From NCBI GenBank assembly GCA_029260265.1, contig JAJDDO010000024.1:559458-623457 (forward strand): DNA of 64,000 nucleotides. The letters run 5' to 3'. Source of the DNA: Phycisphaerales bacterium. Lineage in GTDB: Bacteria > Planctomycetota > Phycisphaerae > Phycisphaerales > UBA1924. The number at the start of each line of letters is the position of its first letter. The first letter of the stretch is position 1. The notes beneath the pieces were generated by a model, which ran no database searches, had not been told where the DNA came from, and saw only the letters and a list, made by a program, of their open reading frames with translations. The translations under genes were made by a program, and so were the position numbers. Shown piece after piece: positions 41,445 to 50,691 of this stretch.

Positions 41445-43760
41445 TTGTCAAAGAAAACCAAATCAGCAGGCATTGAGATCCCTACGAAGGATGGTCTCGA
41501 GGGCTTCGTTTACGACGAGCAGATCGTTCGCATGTTCAGTTGGGCGACTGTTATCTGGGGGATCGTTGCTTTCCTTGTGGGTGTGATTATCGCTATTGAA
41601 CTCGCGTACCCTGACGCGTCGATGGGGTTGCCGTTCTTGAGCTTCGGGCGTCTGCGTCCGTTGCATACGAATGCTGCGATCTTTGCTTTCGCGGGCAATG
41701 CGGTGTTTGCAGCGGTGTACTACTCCACGCAGCGGCTTTGTAAAGCAAGGATGTGGTCGGATCTGCTCTCCAGGCTCCATTTCTGGGGTTGGCAGCTGAT
41801 TATTGTTTCTGCAGCGATCACGCTCCCGTTGGGAATTACCCAGGGCAAAGAGTACGCCGAGCTTGAATGGCCGATTGATCTCGCGATCGCGGTTGTGTGG
41901 CTGGTGTTCTTTGGCGGCAACTTCATGATGACGCTGATCAAGCGTCGTGAGCGTCATATCTATGTCGCGTTGTGGTTCTATATCGCGACGATCGTGACGG
42001 TGACGGTGCTGCATGTTTTCAACAACCTCTGGATCCCGGCGGGGCTTGTGCAATGGGCCAAGACGGGCGATATGCCCACCATGTCGATGGTGATGAAGTC
42101 CTATCCCGTGTACGCGGGTGTGCAGGATGCGTTGATGCAGTGGTGGTACGGCCATAACGCGGTGGCGTTTTTCTTGACGACACCGTTCTTGGGGCTGATG
42201 TACTACTTCTTGCCCAAGGCCGCCGAGCGTCCGGTGTTCTCTTACAAGCTTTCGATTATTCACTTCTGGTCATTGGTGTTTATCTACATCTGGGCCGGCC
42301 CTCACCATCTGCATTACACGGCGCTTCCAGAGTGGGCATCAACGCTGGGCATGGTGTTCTCTGTGATGCTCTGGATGCCTTCGTGGGGCGGGATGATCAA
42401 CGGGCTGATGACCCTCCGCGGGGCGTGGAACCGCGTGGCGTCTGATCCGATCCTCAAGTTCTTTGTCGTCGGCGTGACCTTCTACGGGATGTCGACCTTT
42501 GAAGGTCCGCTGTTGTCGATCAAGAGCGTCAACTCGCTCTCGCATTACACCGACTGGACCATCGCCCATGTGCACTCTGGTGTGCTCGGGTGGAACGGGT
42601 TTATGACCTTCGGCATGCTGTACTGGATGATGCCTCGGCTGTTCCAGACCAAGCTGCATTCCAAGAAACTCTGCGCGATGCACTTCTGGCTCGGCACCGT
42701 CGGCATGGTGCTGTATATCCTGGCGATCTACTCCGCGGGCGTGACGCAGGGGTTGATGTGGCGTGCGTTTGATGAATCGGGGCGCTTGCAGTACCCCGGT
42801 TTTATCGAAACAGTCACCGTGCTGATCCCGATGTATTGGATCCGCGTGCTTGGTGGTCTGCTCTATCTTGTCGGTGCACTCATTGGTTTGTACAACTTCA
42901 TCCAGACCTGGAGAAGCCGTCCAGAGAAGTACGAAGAGGTTGTGCACTATGCTGCGCCGTTGGGCAAGCCGGGCAAGGATCCGCAAGCAGAGTCTCGTCT
43001 GCATGCCAACGCGGGATTTGGGCACGCCGGCGACAAGTTCCTGCAGGGTGATTGGCATCGCAAGCTCGAACGGCTTCCGGTCCGGTTCACGGTGTTTGTG
43101 CTGATCGCGATCATGATCGGCACGCTTGTTGAGGCGGTTCCGATGTTCATGGTCTCGTCGAACATTCCAACGATCGCGTCGGTCAAGCCATACACGCCGT
43201 TGGAGTTGGCGGGTCGTGATATTTATGTCGCGGAGGGTTGCTACAACTGTCACTCGCAGATGATCCGCCCGTTCTATTGGGAGACGACCCGGTATGGCGA
43301 GTACTCCAAGCCGGGCGAGTTCGTGTACGATCGTCCGTTCCAGTGGGGCAGCCGACGCATCGGTCCGGACTTGGCGCGTGAAGGCGTGACCAACCCGAGC
43401 GCGTTGTGGCATTACAAGCACTTCAAGGATCCGACGGATATCACCGAAGGCTCGATCATGCCCAAGTATCCGTGGTTGTTCACCCAGAAGATCAACTTCA
43501 CCAATATCCAGGGACGCGTTGATGCGATGGCGATGCTCGGGGTGCCTTATGGTGATCTGGTTCTCGAAGGCGCTGCCTCCGAGGCGGCGAAGGCCCAAGC
43601 GCTCGAGATCGCGGTCAGGCTCGAAGAAGAGGGCGGTCCGGCGCCAGACGATGTGTGGGACACCAAGGTGATCGCGGTGATCGCGTACCTCCAGCGTCTC
43701 GGCACAGATCTGTACGCCGAGCCGGATGTTGAAGTAACCGATGGGGAGGTGTCGCCATGA
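41445..43760 (+). CDS. Fused cbb3-type cytochrome c oxidase subunits I and II (CcoN-CcoO)
   Basis: High-affinity terminal oxidase, reducing O2 to water and pumping protons. The 771-residue product is a fusion. The first about 480 residues are CcoN with about twelve helices and the haem/copper His residues: FGRLRPLHTNAAIFAFAG, NNLWIPAGL, YGHNAVAFFLTTPFLGLMYY, WAGPHHLHYTALPEWAS and WTIAHVHSGVLGWNGFM. The last part is CcoO with one haem c motif in EGCYNCHSQMIRPFYWETTR and the RIGPDLAREG region. The join is around residue 500-540. The start is TTG at 41445, with GGAGAA about six bases upstream. It overlaps ccoQ by four bases. In many bacteria ccoN and ccoO are separate genes. Confidence 0.93.
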   Translation: MSKKTKSAGIEIPTKDGLEGFVYDEQIVRMFSWATVIWGIVAFLVGVIIAIELAYPDASMGLPFLSFGRLRPLHTNAAIFAFAGNAVFAAVYYSTQRLCKARMWSDLLSRLHFWGWQLIIVSAAITLPLGITQGKEYAELEWPIDLAIAVVWLVFFGGNFMMTLIKRRERHIYVALWFYIATIVTVTVLHVFNNLWIPAGLVQWAKTGDMPTMSMVMKSYPVYAGVQDALMQWWYGHNAVAFFLTTPFLGLMYYFLPKAAERPVFSYKLSIIHFWSLVFIYIWAGPHHLHYTALPEWASTLGMVFSVMLWMPSWGGMINGLMTLRGAWNRVASDPILKFFVVGVTFYGMSTFEGPLLSIKSVNSLSHYTDWTIAHVHSGVLGWNGFMTFGMLYWMMPRLFQTKLHSKKLCAMHFWLGTVGMVLYILAIYSAGVTQGLMWRAFDESGRLQYPGFIETVTVLIPMYWIRVLGGLLYLVGALIGLYNFIQTWRSRPEKYEEVVHYAAPLGKPGKDPQAESRLHANAGFGHAGDKFLQGDWHRKLERLPVRFTVFVLIAIMIGTLVEAVPMFMVSSNIPTIASVKPYTPLELAGRDIYVAEGCYNCHSQMIRPFYWETTRYGEYSKPGEFVYDRPFQWGSRRIGPDLAREGVTNPSALWHYKHFKDPTDITEGSIMPKYPWLFTQKINFTNIQGRVDAMAMLGVPYGDLVLEGAASEAAKAQALEIAVRLEEEGGPAPDDVWDTKVIAVIAYLQRLGTDLYAEPDVEVTDGEVSP

Positions 43761-43969
43761 GTTTTACCGAAATCGTATCGAACATGGATCTGACGGTGTA
43801 TCCGATCATCGCGATGGTGTGTTTCTTGGCGGCGTTTGGGGTGATCGCCTGGCGCGTGTTTCGGCGTCCAAAGGGCGTGATCACGCATGAAGCGATGCTC
43901 GCCCTCGACGACGGAGAAATCGCACCGATGACCAATGACCACACTGGGAAGGGAGAATCCCGTGGCTGA
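43757..43969 (+). CDS. ccoQ: Cbb3 oxidase small subunit CcoQ
   Basis: 70 residues with one membrane helix (LTVYPIIAMVCFLAAFGVIA) and a polar tail (RVFRRPKGVITHEAMLALDD), the standard form of CcoQ/FixQ, which stabilises the oxidase complex. The start overlaps the ccoNO stop (ATGA) and the end overlaps the ccoP start by eight bases. Confidence 0.85.
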   Translation: MSFTEIVSNMDLTVYPIIAMVCFLAAFGVIAWRVFRRPKGVITHEAMLALDDGEIAPMTNDHTGKGESRG

Positions 43970-44591
43970 ATACAATGATTCCACACAGCAGCGTGAAGAC
44001 GAGCTCACCGATCACAACTACGACGGGATTCAGGAGTACGACAATCCGATCCCGGGATGGTGGCATGTAATCTTTATCGGATCGGTTGTGTTCTCGATTG
44101 CGTATGTCGCGATCATGCACTTCTCGCCGATGGTCCCGAGCCGGTATGATAAACTCGCGTCGGCCCAGTCGAAGGCGGAAGCCAAGATGTTCGGCAAGCT
44201 GATGGAAATCCCGATGGGTGAGGAGAAGGTCCGCCGCGTGATGGGCAACGAAGCATGGCTCGAATCGGGCAAGGCATTGTTTGCCAAGAACTGTGTGCTG
44301 TGCCATTCCGCGGATGGTGAAGGGCTGATCGGCCCGAACCTGACCGACGAGTTCTATAAGAACCTGACTGATCTCAACGGCGTCATTGATGTGATCACCA
44401 ACGGTGCTGCCAACAATGCGATGCCGGCGCAGAAGACGATAATGGGGTCGAACGACATCGCGTTGGTCGCCGGGTATGTGGCGTCGTTGCGCGGGCAGAA
44501 CCTGCCCGGGCCGCGGGGCGTAGAGGGTGTAGAGATTGCACCGTTCCCGGCAGCGATCGGGCAAGATGACGAAGTTGAGGCCGATGGGTAA
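43962..44591 (+). CDS. ccoP: Cbb3 oxidase cytochrome c subunit CcoP, one haem only
   Basis: 209 residues. An N-terminal polar segment (YDGIQEYDNPIPGWW, typical of CcoP) leads into one helix (HVIFIGSVVFSIAYVAIMH) and a cytochrome c domain. Only one CXXCH haem motif is present (NCVLCHSADGEGLIGPNL), with the axial Met candidate in NNAMPAQ. Most CcoP proteins have two haem motifs, so this is a short form. It delivers electrons to CcoO/CcoN. GTG 43962 has a AAGGGAG ribosome binding site upstream and overlaps ccoQ by eight bases; ATG 43935 is an unlikely alternative. Confidence 0.9.
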   Translation: MAEYNDSTQQREDELTDHNYDGIQEYDNPIPGWWHVIFIGSVVFSIAYVAIMHFSPMVPSRYDKLASAQSKAEAKMFGKLMEIPMGEEKVRRVMGNEAWLESGKALFAKNCVLCHSADGEGLIGPNLTDEFYKNLTDLNGVIDVITNGAANNAMPAQKTIMGSNDIALVAGYVASLRGQNLPGPRGVEGVEIAPFPAAIGQDDEVEADG

Positions 44592-44638
44592 CCATCGCAC
44601 GCCCTCTGCAGGATGGGGTACAGATTGCGGAGGTAGAG

Positions 44639-46096
44639 ATGGCATCTGAATCATTACTGAACCCCGACGAACGGGTGTTGCCGACGCTGAACGAGGACGG
44701 TTCGCGGCGTTGGCTCAATCCGCGTCAGTCGCCGGGCAAGTTCTGGCACGGGCGGCGGATAGTCGCGTACATCTTGATCATCCTGTTCTCCGCGATCCCG
44801 TGGATCCGGATCAACGGGATGCCGGCGATGTACCTTGATATCGTGCACCGCGAGTTCACGCTGTTCGGCAAGGTCTTTTTGCCCACCGATACGCTGCTGC
44901 TCGGGTTGCTGATGATGATCTTGTTTATCTCGATCTTTCTCGTGACCGCTCTGTTTGGGCGTGTGTGGTGCGGTTGGATGTGCCCGCAGACGGTGTACAT
45001 GGAGTTTCTGTACCGCCCGATCGAATGGCTGTTTGAGGGCAAGCCGGGCAAGCGCAAGCCGAAGAACTTTCGTGGCGTCCGCAAGGTGCTGCGGTATGTC
45101 GTCTACTTCCTGGTCTCGCTTCATCTTTCGCAGACCTTTGTCTCGTACTTTGTGAGTGCAGACAGCCTCTCACACTGGATCCTTGGCTCGCCGTTTGATC
45201 ATCTGACCGCGTTTATTGTCGTGATGGTATCTACTGGCGCGATGATGTTTGATTTTAGTATCTTCCGTGAACAGACCTGTTGCGTGGTGTGTCCTTACGC
45301 ACGCATGCAGAGCGTGTTGCTCGACCGTGATTCGCTGATCGTGACCTATGACCCGGGTCGGGGCGAGCCGCGTGGAAAGAAGAAGCGTACACCAAAGCAA
45401 CCCGAGAGCACCCCGGAGACGGTGCCCGCGGGTGATGTGTCCTTGAATGTGCTCGAGTTGGGCGATTGCATTGACTGTACCATGTGCGTGCAGACATGCC
45501 CGACGGGGATAGATATCCGCGATGGGCTGCAGCTTGAATGCATCGGGTGCGCGCAATGCATCGACGCGTGCAATGTGGTCATGGACAAAATCGGTCGCCC
45601 GCGTGGATTGATCAGGTATTCATCACAGCGGACAATCGAGGACGGCAAGCATCAGTTCTGGCGGCCTCGGGTGATTATCTATCCGCTGATTCTCTTGATT
45701 GTGACCGCAGCATTCTTGGCTGTGCTCTTGAACAAGCAGGACACCGATGTGCTTTTGATGCGTGATAAGGGGCTGCCGTTCAACACACTGCCCTCGGGCG
45801 AGATCACGAACCAACTCCGGTTGCGGATCACCAACCGTTCGGATCATGATGAGGTCTATACGCTCAGCATTCTCGAGCCCGCGGGCGTGCGGATAGGGGA
45901 GCAGTACAGAACGCTCACGGTCGAGGCCGGGGAGGAGGAATCTTTGCGGTTCCCAATCTTTGCCCCGCCGAGTTTGTTCCCGGATTCGACGGCCATGATA
46001 TCTGTGCGTGTGACCAACTCCGATGGTTCGTACACCAAGGATCTCGAACCGTTCAAGATGCACGGGCCATATTGGAAAGGTGAAACCGATGACTGA
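44639..46096 (+). CDS. ccoG: Cbb3 oxidase accessory iron-sulfur protein CcoG (FixG/RdxA)
   Basis: 485 residues. About five helices in the first half are followed by two [4Fe-4S] cluster motifs, CIDCTMCVQTCPTGIDIR and CIGCAQCIDACNVVMDK, then a C-terminal periplasmic Ig-like domain. The helix with WCGWMCPQ is typical of this family. CcoG proteins act in copper handling (Cu2+ reduction) during oxidase assembly. GGAGG lies five bases before the ATG. The gene is 47 bp after ccoP and overlaps ccoH by eight bases. Confidence 0.93.
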   Translation: MASESLLNPDERVLPTLNEDGSRRWLNPRQSPGKFWHGRRIVAYILIILFSAIPWIRINGMPAMYLDIVHREFTLFGKVFLPTDTLLLGLLMMILFISIFLVTALFGRVWCGWMCPQTVYMEFLYRPIEWLFEGKPGKRKPKNFRGVRKVLRYVVYFLVSLHLSQTFVSYFVSADSLSHWILGSPFDHLTAFIVVMVSTGAMMFDFSIFREQTCCVVCPYARMQSVLLDRDSLIVTYDPGRGEPRGKKKRTPKQPESTPETVPAGDVSLNVLELGDCIDCTMCVQTCPTGIDIRDGLQLECIGCAQCIDACNVVMDKIGRPRGLIRYSSQRTIEDGKHQFWRPRVIIYPLILLIVTAAFLAVLLNKQDTDVLLMRDKGLPFNTLPSGEITNQLRLRITNRSDHDEVYTLSILEPAGVRIGEQYRTLTVEAGEEESLRFPIFAPPSLFPDSTAMISVRVTNSDGSYTKDLEPFKMHGPYWKGETDD

Positions 46097-46616
46097 GCAA
46101 ACTCAGACTGATGAGCGATCCGCGCTCAAAAAATACCTGGCAACGGGGAAGCATTGGCCGATACTGCTGGTCGTGTTGTTCGTTTCGCAGGCATCGATTG
46201 TGCTTGGCACCGCGGTGATCGCGTCTGGGCGCGGGTCGAAACCGCTCGACGATGGGTACTACGCTCGATCGTTGAACTGGGATACCGAGCGCGCCGCGTT
46301 GACTCGCGCCGACGAACTGGGCTGGTCGATCACTGTCACGGCCGGCCCGCCTCAAGGAGTGTATAAACAGCGATTGTTGAGCATTTCATTGGTGGATCAG
46401 GCGGGGCTGCCGATCAGCGATGCAGCGGTGCAGGTGCGGACCTTTCATCGCGCTCGATCAGATGTCAAGATCGAGGAAGTGATGCCGATGAGCGATCCTG
46501 GTGTCTATTCTAAGGAACTCAGGATGAGCAAGCCCGGGCTCTGGGATGTGCAGATCTCCATCCGTGCGATGGGTGAAGACATCTTGGCCAATGAACTGAT
46601 CGAAGTGGGTGGGTAG
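46089..46616 (+). CDS. ccoH: Cbb3 oxidase assembly protein CcoH (FixH)
   Basis: 175 residues. One N-terminal helix (HWPILLVVLFVSQASIVLGT) is followed by a periplasmic FixH domain with DDGYYARSLNWDTERAALTR, the typical 'YY.. L.WD' segment. FixH/CcoH is needed for assembly or stability of the oxidase. ATG 46089 has AAAGGTGA upstream; the longer frame from 46023 lies inside ccoG. It overlaps the ccoG stop by eight bases. Followed after three bases by the SafE-like gene. Confidence 0.88.
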   Translation: MTEQTQTDERSALKKYLATGKHWPILLVVLFVSQASIVLGTAVIASGRGSKPLDDGYYARSLNWDTERAALTRADELGWSITVTAGPPQGVYKQRLLSISLVDQAGLPISDAAVQVRTFHRARSDVKIEEVMPMSDPGVYSKELRMSKPGLWDVQISIRAMGEDILANELIEVGG

Positions 46617-46619
46617 CCA

Positions 46620-47393
46620 ATGGACCCAATGCTCGTCGCAGTTGGTTCGGTGTTGGGCGCCAGTGTGATTGGCAGTTTGCATTGCGCGGGCATGTGCGGT
46701 GGGTTGATGCTCTTTGCGATCGGTGCCGACGGTGATCTGCGTCCACGGACAAAGGCCAAGCTCCAACTGGGGTACCACGGCGGGCGGATGGTCACCTACA
46801 CCATCCTTGGTGTTGTTGCCGGTTCAGTTGGGGCGGCGCTCGATCTGACCGGCGGCTTTGTTGGCGTGCAGCGAACTGCGGCGATACTTGCCGGATCAAT
46901 CATGATTGTGTTCGGGGTTGTGACCATCATGCGTCTGCGTGGTATCAAGATCCGCCGCCTCGCGTTGCCCAAGTTTGTGCAGCGGTTTGTCGAGCGATCC
47001 CAGAGGGCCGCCTTCGGGCTGACACCCATGCGCCGTGCGGTGTCGATCGGGTTGTTGACGACGCTTCTGCCGTGCGGGTGGTTGTACCTGTTTGCATTTC
47101 TCGCGGCGGGAACCGCAAGCCCGATCTGGGGTGGGTTGGCGATGCTCGCATTCTGGGTGGGAACGCTTCCGGTGATGGTGTCGCTGGGGACGGGGATGCA
47201 GATGCTCACCGGCCCATTGCACGCAAGGATGCCGATGATTACCGCAGTGCTGATCGTGGTCATCGGTGCCTACACCGCGTTCGGATTCCTCGAAGCACCG
47301 GCGCTGACACGGGATCTGGTCGGGGCGCCGGCGGCGGGGGTGGTGGAGATCCCAGATTCGGCAGAGGGGCATTGCCCGTTGTGTGAGGATTGA
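46620..47393 (+). CDS. Sulfite exporter TauE/SafE-like (DsbD_2-like) membrane protein of the cco operon
   Basis: 257 residues with six or seven helices. It starts with IGSLHCAGMCGGLMLFAIG, in which a Cys sits in each half, and has a matching TTLLPCGWLYLFAFLAAGT in the second half, the paired motif of DsbD_2-type permeases. Members are commonly found between ccoH and ccoI and may move copper or reducing equivalents for oxidase assembly; the substrate here is unknown. The protein ends with GHCPLCED, a C-x2-C that could bind metal. It overlaps nothing but lies three bases after ccoH, and its stop is two bases before the ccoI start. Confidence 0.85.
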   Translation: MDPMLVAVGSVLGASVIGSLHCAGMCGGLMLFAIGADGDLRPRTKAKLQLGYHGGRMVTYTILGVVAGSVGAALDLTGGFVGVQRTAAILAGSIMIVFGVVTIMRLRGIKIRRLALPKFVQRFVERSQRAAFGLTPMRRAVSIGLLTTLLPCGWLYLFAFLAAGTASPIWGGLAMLAFWVGTLPVMVSLGTGMQMLTGPLHARMPMITAVLIVVIGAYTAFGFLEAPALTRDLVGAPAAGVVEIPDSAEGHCPLCED

Positions 47394-47395
47394 CG

Positions 47396-49867
47396 ATGCC
47401 TGCAGCGATCGGGCGTGGTACTGTTCAGGATCAGATGCGTGATGAATCAACGACCAACACGGAATGTATGTGCGCGCACTGCTCGCTCACGGTCCCGCCC
47501 GGGTTGATCGAAGAGGGCGAAGAGCATCAGTTCTGTTGCCAGGGTTGCAAGACGGTGTACCGCGTTTTACATGGCGAGGGGCTGGATGGGTTTTATTCCG
47601 TTCGCGATGCGGTAGATGCCAAGCCAACCCGATCGGCGTCGACCGGTGCGGGGTATGAAGAACTCGATGATCCGGCATTCCTCAACACGCTTGTGCGACC
47701 GGTGCCGGGTGGAGAGGTCGAGGTTGAACTCTTGCTCGAAGGGATGCACTGTGCCGCGTGCGTGTGGTTGATCGAGCGGCTGCCGAGGGTCGCAGATGGT
47801 GTGGTCGAATCACGCGCAAATATCCGGCGTCGAACGGTGTGTGTGCGATACAAGCCCGAACAAATCAAGCTCTCGTTGATTGCGCAGCGGCTCGATCGGC
47901 TTGGATACGCTGCGCACCCGGCGCGGGGCGGCGAGGCGAGGGAGATCAGGCTGCGTGAAGATCGCAAGTTCCTGATCCGTGTCGCCGTCGCGGGCGCCTT
48001 GGCGGGCAATGTGATGCTGCTGGCGATTGCATTGTACGAGGGGGCACATTCGGGGATGAGCCCGTTCTGGCAATCGACGCTGCGATGGTACTCGATGATT
48101 CTGGGTATCGCGGTGCTGTACTGGCCCGGGCGGCTCTTCTTCCGCGGGGCGCTGTCAGCGATCCGGACACGCACGGCGCACCTTGATCTGCCTATTGCTC
48201 TAGCGCTCAGCGTTGGCGGGGTGTGGGGTGCAGCAAACACGATCCGCGGCACCGGAGAGATCTACTTCGATTCGCTCGCGGTGCTTGTGTTTCTGCTGCT
48301 TGTCGGGCGCTGGGTTCAGCATCGGCAGCAACGATCGGCGTCGGATTCTGTCGAACTCATGCTCACGCTGACACCGACGAACGCGACGGTGCTTGATGAC
48401 CAGGAGCAACCCAAGCGCGTCCCGATTGAGTCTGTTGAAATCGGGATGACGGTGCTAGTTGATGCGGGTGAATCCATCCCCGCCGACGGCGTGGTAATCG
48501 AGGGCGAAACCCAGCTCAATATGGCTCTGCTCACCGGGGAATCCAGACCAGTCACCGCAGCGATTGGCGAGCGGGTTGCTGCGGGCGCAACGAATCTGCG
48601 ATCACCGATCTTGGTGCGGGTTGAATCTGTCGGCGAATCGACCCGTGTGGGCAAGCTGATGGACCTGATCGCGCGGGCAACCGCGGAGCGTCCTCCGATT
48701 GTGCGGTTCGCCGATCGAGTTGCCGGGTGGTTTGTGATTGTGGTGGTGGTTCTCGCGATAGGGACCTTTGTGTATTGGAAGCTTGCATCTGGGGTTGGCG
48801 TGGGTATCGAGCACGCGACGGCCTTGCTGATCGTCACCTGCCCGTGTGCGCTCGGATTGGCTACCCCGATGGCGATGTCGGTCGCGATGGGGCGTGCCGC
48901 GAGGGCTGGGATGCTTATCAAGACATCCGCGGCGATCGAGCAGCTTGCCAAGCCGGGTACGATCATTCTCGATAAGACGGGCACGATCACCGAAGGGCGC
49001 GCAAGGGTGGTCGCCGTCCACGGGGACAAGCGGGCTGGCAAAATGGCGGCTGCGATCGAGCGGCATTGCACACACCCCATCGCAGACGCGATAGTTGATT
49101 CGTTCGACGACGAAGCGGTTCTCGCGACGCAGATAGAACAATCAATCGGTCTTGGAGTGAGCGGCAAGATTGATGGCGTGGAGGTACGCATCGGCTCGCC
49201 CGCGTTTGTCTTTGCTGACGACACGCCTGTGGATGCGAGCGTTTGGATCGCTGAGGTGCTCGCTGACGGGCTCACGCCGGTGGTCGTAGTTGCGGACGGT
49301 CTAGGTGTGTGTGTGCTCGGGATTGGCGATCAGATCCGCAATGGCGTCGGCGAGGCGATCAGCGAACTCACGGCACGCGGATGGACAGTTCGGATCTGCT
49401 CAGGAGATCATCCCGAGATTGTTGGCAAGATCGCGGGATCGGTTGGGGTCGAGCAGGCTGAGGGCGGCGTCTCACCGGAAGCCAAGGCAGAACTGGTCAC
49501 GAGCCTCAAGCAAGCGGATCATGTCGGGGCGATCGTGATGGTTGGCGATGGGGTAAATGATGCCGCCGCGTTGGCGAGCGCGGATGTTGGCATCGCGGTG
49601 CACGGGGGGGCCGAGGCATCACTTGAAGCCGCGGATGTTTATCTCTCGGATATGGGGGTTTTTCCGCTGGTGCGTCTCGTCGGGCTGAGCCGAGACACGA
49701 TGCGGACTATCTATACGGCCTTGGCGATCTCGCTCTCGTACAATACCATCGCGGCAGCATTGGCGATGACGGGGGTCGTCAACGCCCTGATCGCGGCGGT
49801 GCTGATGCCGATCAGTTCACTCAGTGTGGTGACCCTTTGTGTCCGATCATGGCGGAAGGATGTGTGA
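47396..49867 (+). CDS. ccoI: Copper-translocating P-type ATPase CcoI (FixI)
   Basis: Copper pump supplying Cu for CcoN. The product has about 823 residues. An N-terminal Cys-rich segment (CMCAHCSLTVPPG and EHQFCCQGCKTVYR) is followed by a heavy-metal-associated domain with GMHCAACVWLIE. Eight helices follow, with the ion-path motif CPCALGLATP, the phosphorylation loop DKTGTITEG, TGESRPVT and the GDGVNDAAALASADVG ATP-hinge. The ATG at 47396 is chosen, with GAGGA about six bases upstream; ATG 47435 is possible. The stop shares a base with the ccoS start (TGATG). Confidence 0.94.
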   Translation: MPAAIGRGTVQDQMRDESTTNTECMCAHCSLTVPPGLIEEGEEHQFCCQGCKTVYRVLHGEGLDGFYSVRDAVDAKPTRSASTGAGYEELDDPAFLNTLVRPVPGGEVEVELLLEGMHCAACVWLIERLPRVADGVVESRANIRRRTVCVRYKPEQIKLSLIAQRLDRLGYAAHPARGGEAREIRLREDRKFLIRVAVAGALAGNVMLLAIALYEGAHSGMSPFWQSTLRWYSMILGIAVLYWPGRLFFRGALSAIRTRTAHLDLPIALALSVGGVWGAANTIRGTGEIYFDSLAVLVFLLLVGRWVQHRQQRSASDSVELMLTLTPTNATVLDDQEQPKRVPIESVEIGMTVLVDAGESIPADGVVIEGETQLNMALLTGESRPVTAAIGERVAAGATNLRSPILVRVESVGESTRVGKLMDLIARATAERPPIVRFADRVAGWFVIVVVVLAIGTFVYWKLASGVGVGIEHATALLIVTCPCALGLATPMAMSVAMGRAARAGMLIKTSAAIEQLAKPGTIILDKTGTITEGRARVVAVHGDKRAGKMAAAIERHCTHPIADAIVDSFDDEAVLATQIEQSIGLGVSGKIDGVEVRIGSPAFVFADDTPVDASVWIAEVLADGLTPVVVVADGLGVCVLGIGDQIRNGVGEAISELTARGWTVRICSGDHPEIVGKIAGSVGVEQAEGGVSPEAKAELVTSLKQADHVGAIVMVGDGVNDAAALASADVGIAVHGGAEASLEAADVYLSDMGVFPLVRLVGLSRDTMRTIYTALAISLSYNTIAAALAMTGVVNALIAAVLMPISSLSVVTLCVRSWRKDV

Positions 49868-50058
49868 TGTCTGTGATCCTGATTATGATCCCGGTCGCGT
49901 TGGTGCTTGCAGGGCTGGGGATCCTCGCCTTTATTGTTGCTGCAAAGTCTGGGCAGTTTGATGATCTTGATACACCCGCGATTCGCGCGGTCTTTGATGA
50001 TGAACCAACGCCGACCGAACACCCACGCGGCAAGGAGCCCAACGATGAACAAGATTAG
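49867..50058 (+). CDS. ccoS: Cbb3 oxidase maturation protein CcoS
   Basis: 63 residues. One helix (VILIMIPVALVLAGLGILAF) with the typical FIVAAKSGQFDDLDTPAIR end that marks CcoS, then a short polar tail. CcoS is needed to incorporate haem and copper into CcoN. It starts on the ccoI stop (TGATG) and its end overlaps the next gene by 14 bases. Confidence 0.85.
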   Translation: MSVILIMIPVALVLAGLGILAFIVAAKSGQFDDLDTPAIRAVFDDEPTPTEHPRGKEPNDEQD

Positions 50059-50653
50059 CGTGCTGTTGATCCTGGTAGGGGCAATCGGAATATCCGTTTA
50101 TCTCGGATTGTCATTTGTGAATATCCCGATCGCGGACAATTCATCCTCGTGGAAGCCCGTGCCCATTGGGTATGCTCAGGGTGAGTACGGGCTCCAGATG
50201 CAGAAGGCAACGAGCGCCCGTGATGCGCTTGGCTCACGGTTGATGAGCCAACTCACCGGTGCGATTGAGAGCGATGGGCCGCAAGGGGCGGTTGGAATCT
50301 GCAGCACGATCGCACCACAGCTCGCTACGCAGATCGGTAACGAGTTCGATGTGTCCATCGGGCGGACCTCGCACAAGCTACGCAATCAGAGCAATGTTGC
50401 CCCGGATTGGATGCAGGATGTTGTGGACGGGCTGGTCGAAGAGCCAAGCGTGTTTGCCAAGGCCGATGGTTCCATTGCAGCGGCGTATCCGATCCGTATT
50501 GCGGCCGCGTGCCTGCTGTGCCACGGTGATCCAGATACCATTCTTCAGGATGTGCAAGATCAGTTGATTATGCATTACCCGGAGGACCAGGCAACCGGAT
50601 TTGGGCTCGGGGATCTTCGTGGTTGGTTCTGGATTGAAGTGGCAGGGGAATGA
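50045..50653 (+). CDS. DUF3365 (Tll0287-like) haem-binding domain protein
   Basis: 202 residues. An N-terminal membrane helix or signal (VLLILVGAIGISVYLGLSFV) is followed by a DUF3365 domain (VGICSTIAPQLATQIG, FDVSIGRTSHKLRNQSNVAP) that carries a haem c motif, AACLLCHGDPDTIL (CLLCH). The domain is probably exported and binds haem c. In other bacteria such domains may sense redox state or oxidants; the function here is unknown. AAGGAG lies about six bases before the ATG. It overlaps ccoS by 14 bases, so it is the last gene of the oxidase operon and likely linked to it functionally. Confidence 0.72.
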   Translation: MNKISVLLILVGAIGISVYLGLSFVNIPIADNSSSWKPVPIGYAQGEYGLQMQKATSARDALGSRLMSQLTGAIESDGPQGAVGICSTIAPQLATQIGNEFDVSIGRTSHKLRNQSNVAPDWMQDVVDGLVEEPSVFAKADGSIAAAYPIRIAAACLLCHGDPDTILQDVQDQLIMHYPEDQATGFGLGDLRGWFWIEVAGE

Positions 50654-50679
50654 AAAACGCCGAGCGTGTAGCTCGGCGT
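50653..50679 (-). terminator. Terminator of tRNA-Ala
   Basis: ACGCCGAGC (50657-50665), loop GTGTA, GCTCGGCGT (50671-50679): nine perfect base pairs. Five A on the forward side (50653-50657) give a T-run on the reverse strand. It begins 12 bases downstream of the tRNA 3' end and also faces the end of the oxidase operon. Confidence 0.85.
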
Positions 50680-50691
50680 CAGAGCGGGAAA

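Noticed and set aside
42339-43598. Reverse open frame of 419 codons opposite ccoNO
   Set aside because: Shadow frame rich in His and Arg; the forward gene has all haem and copper ligands.
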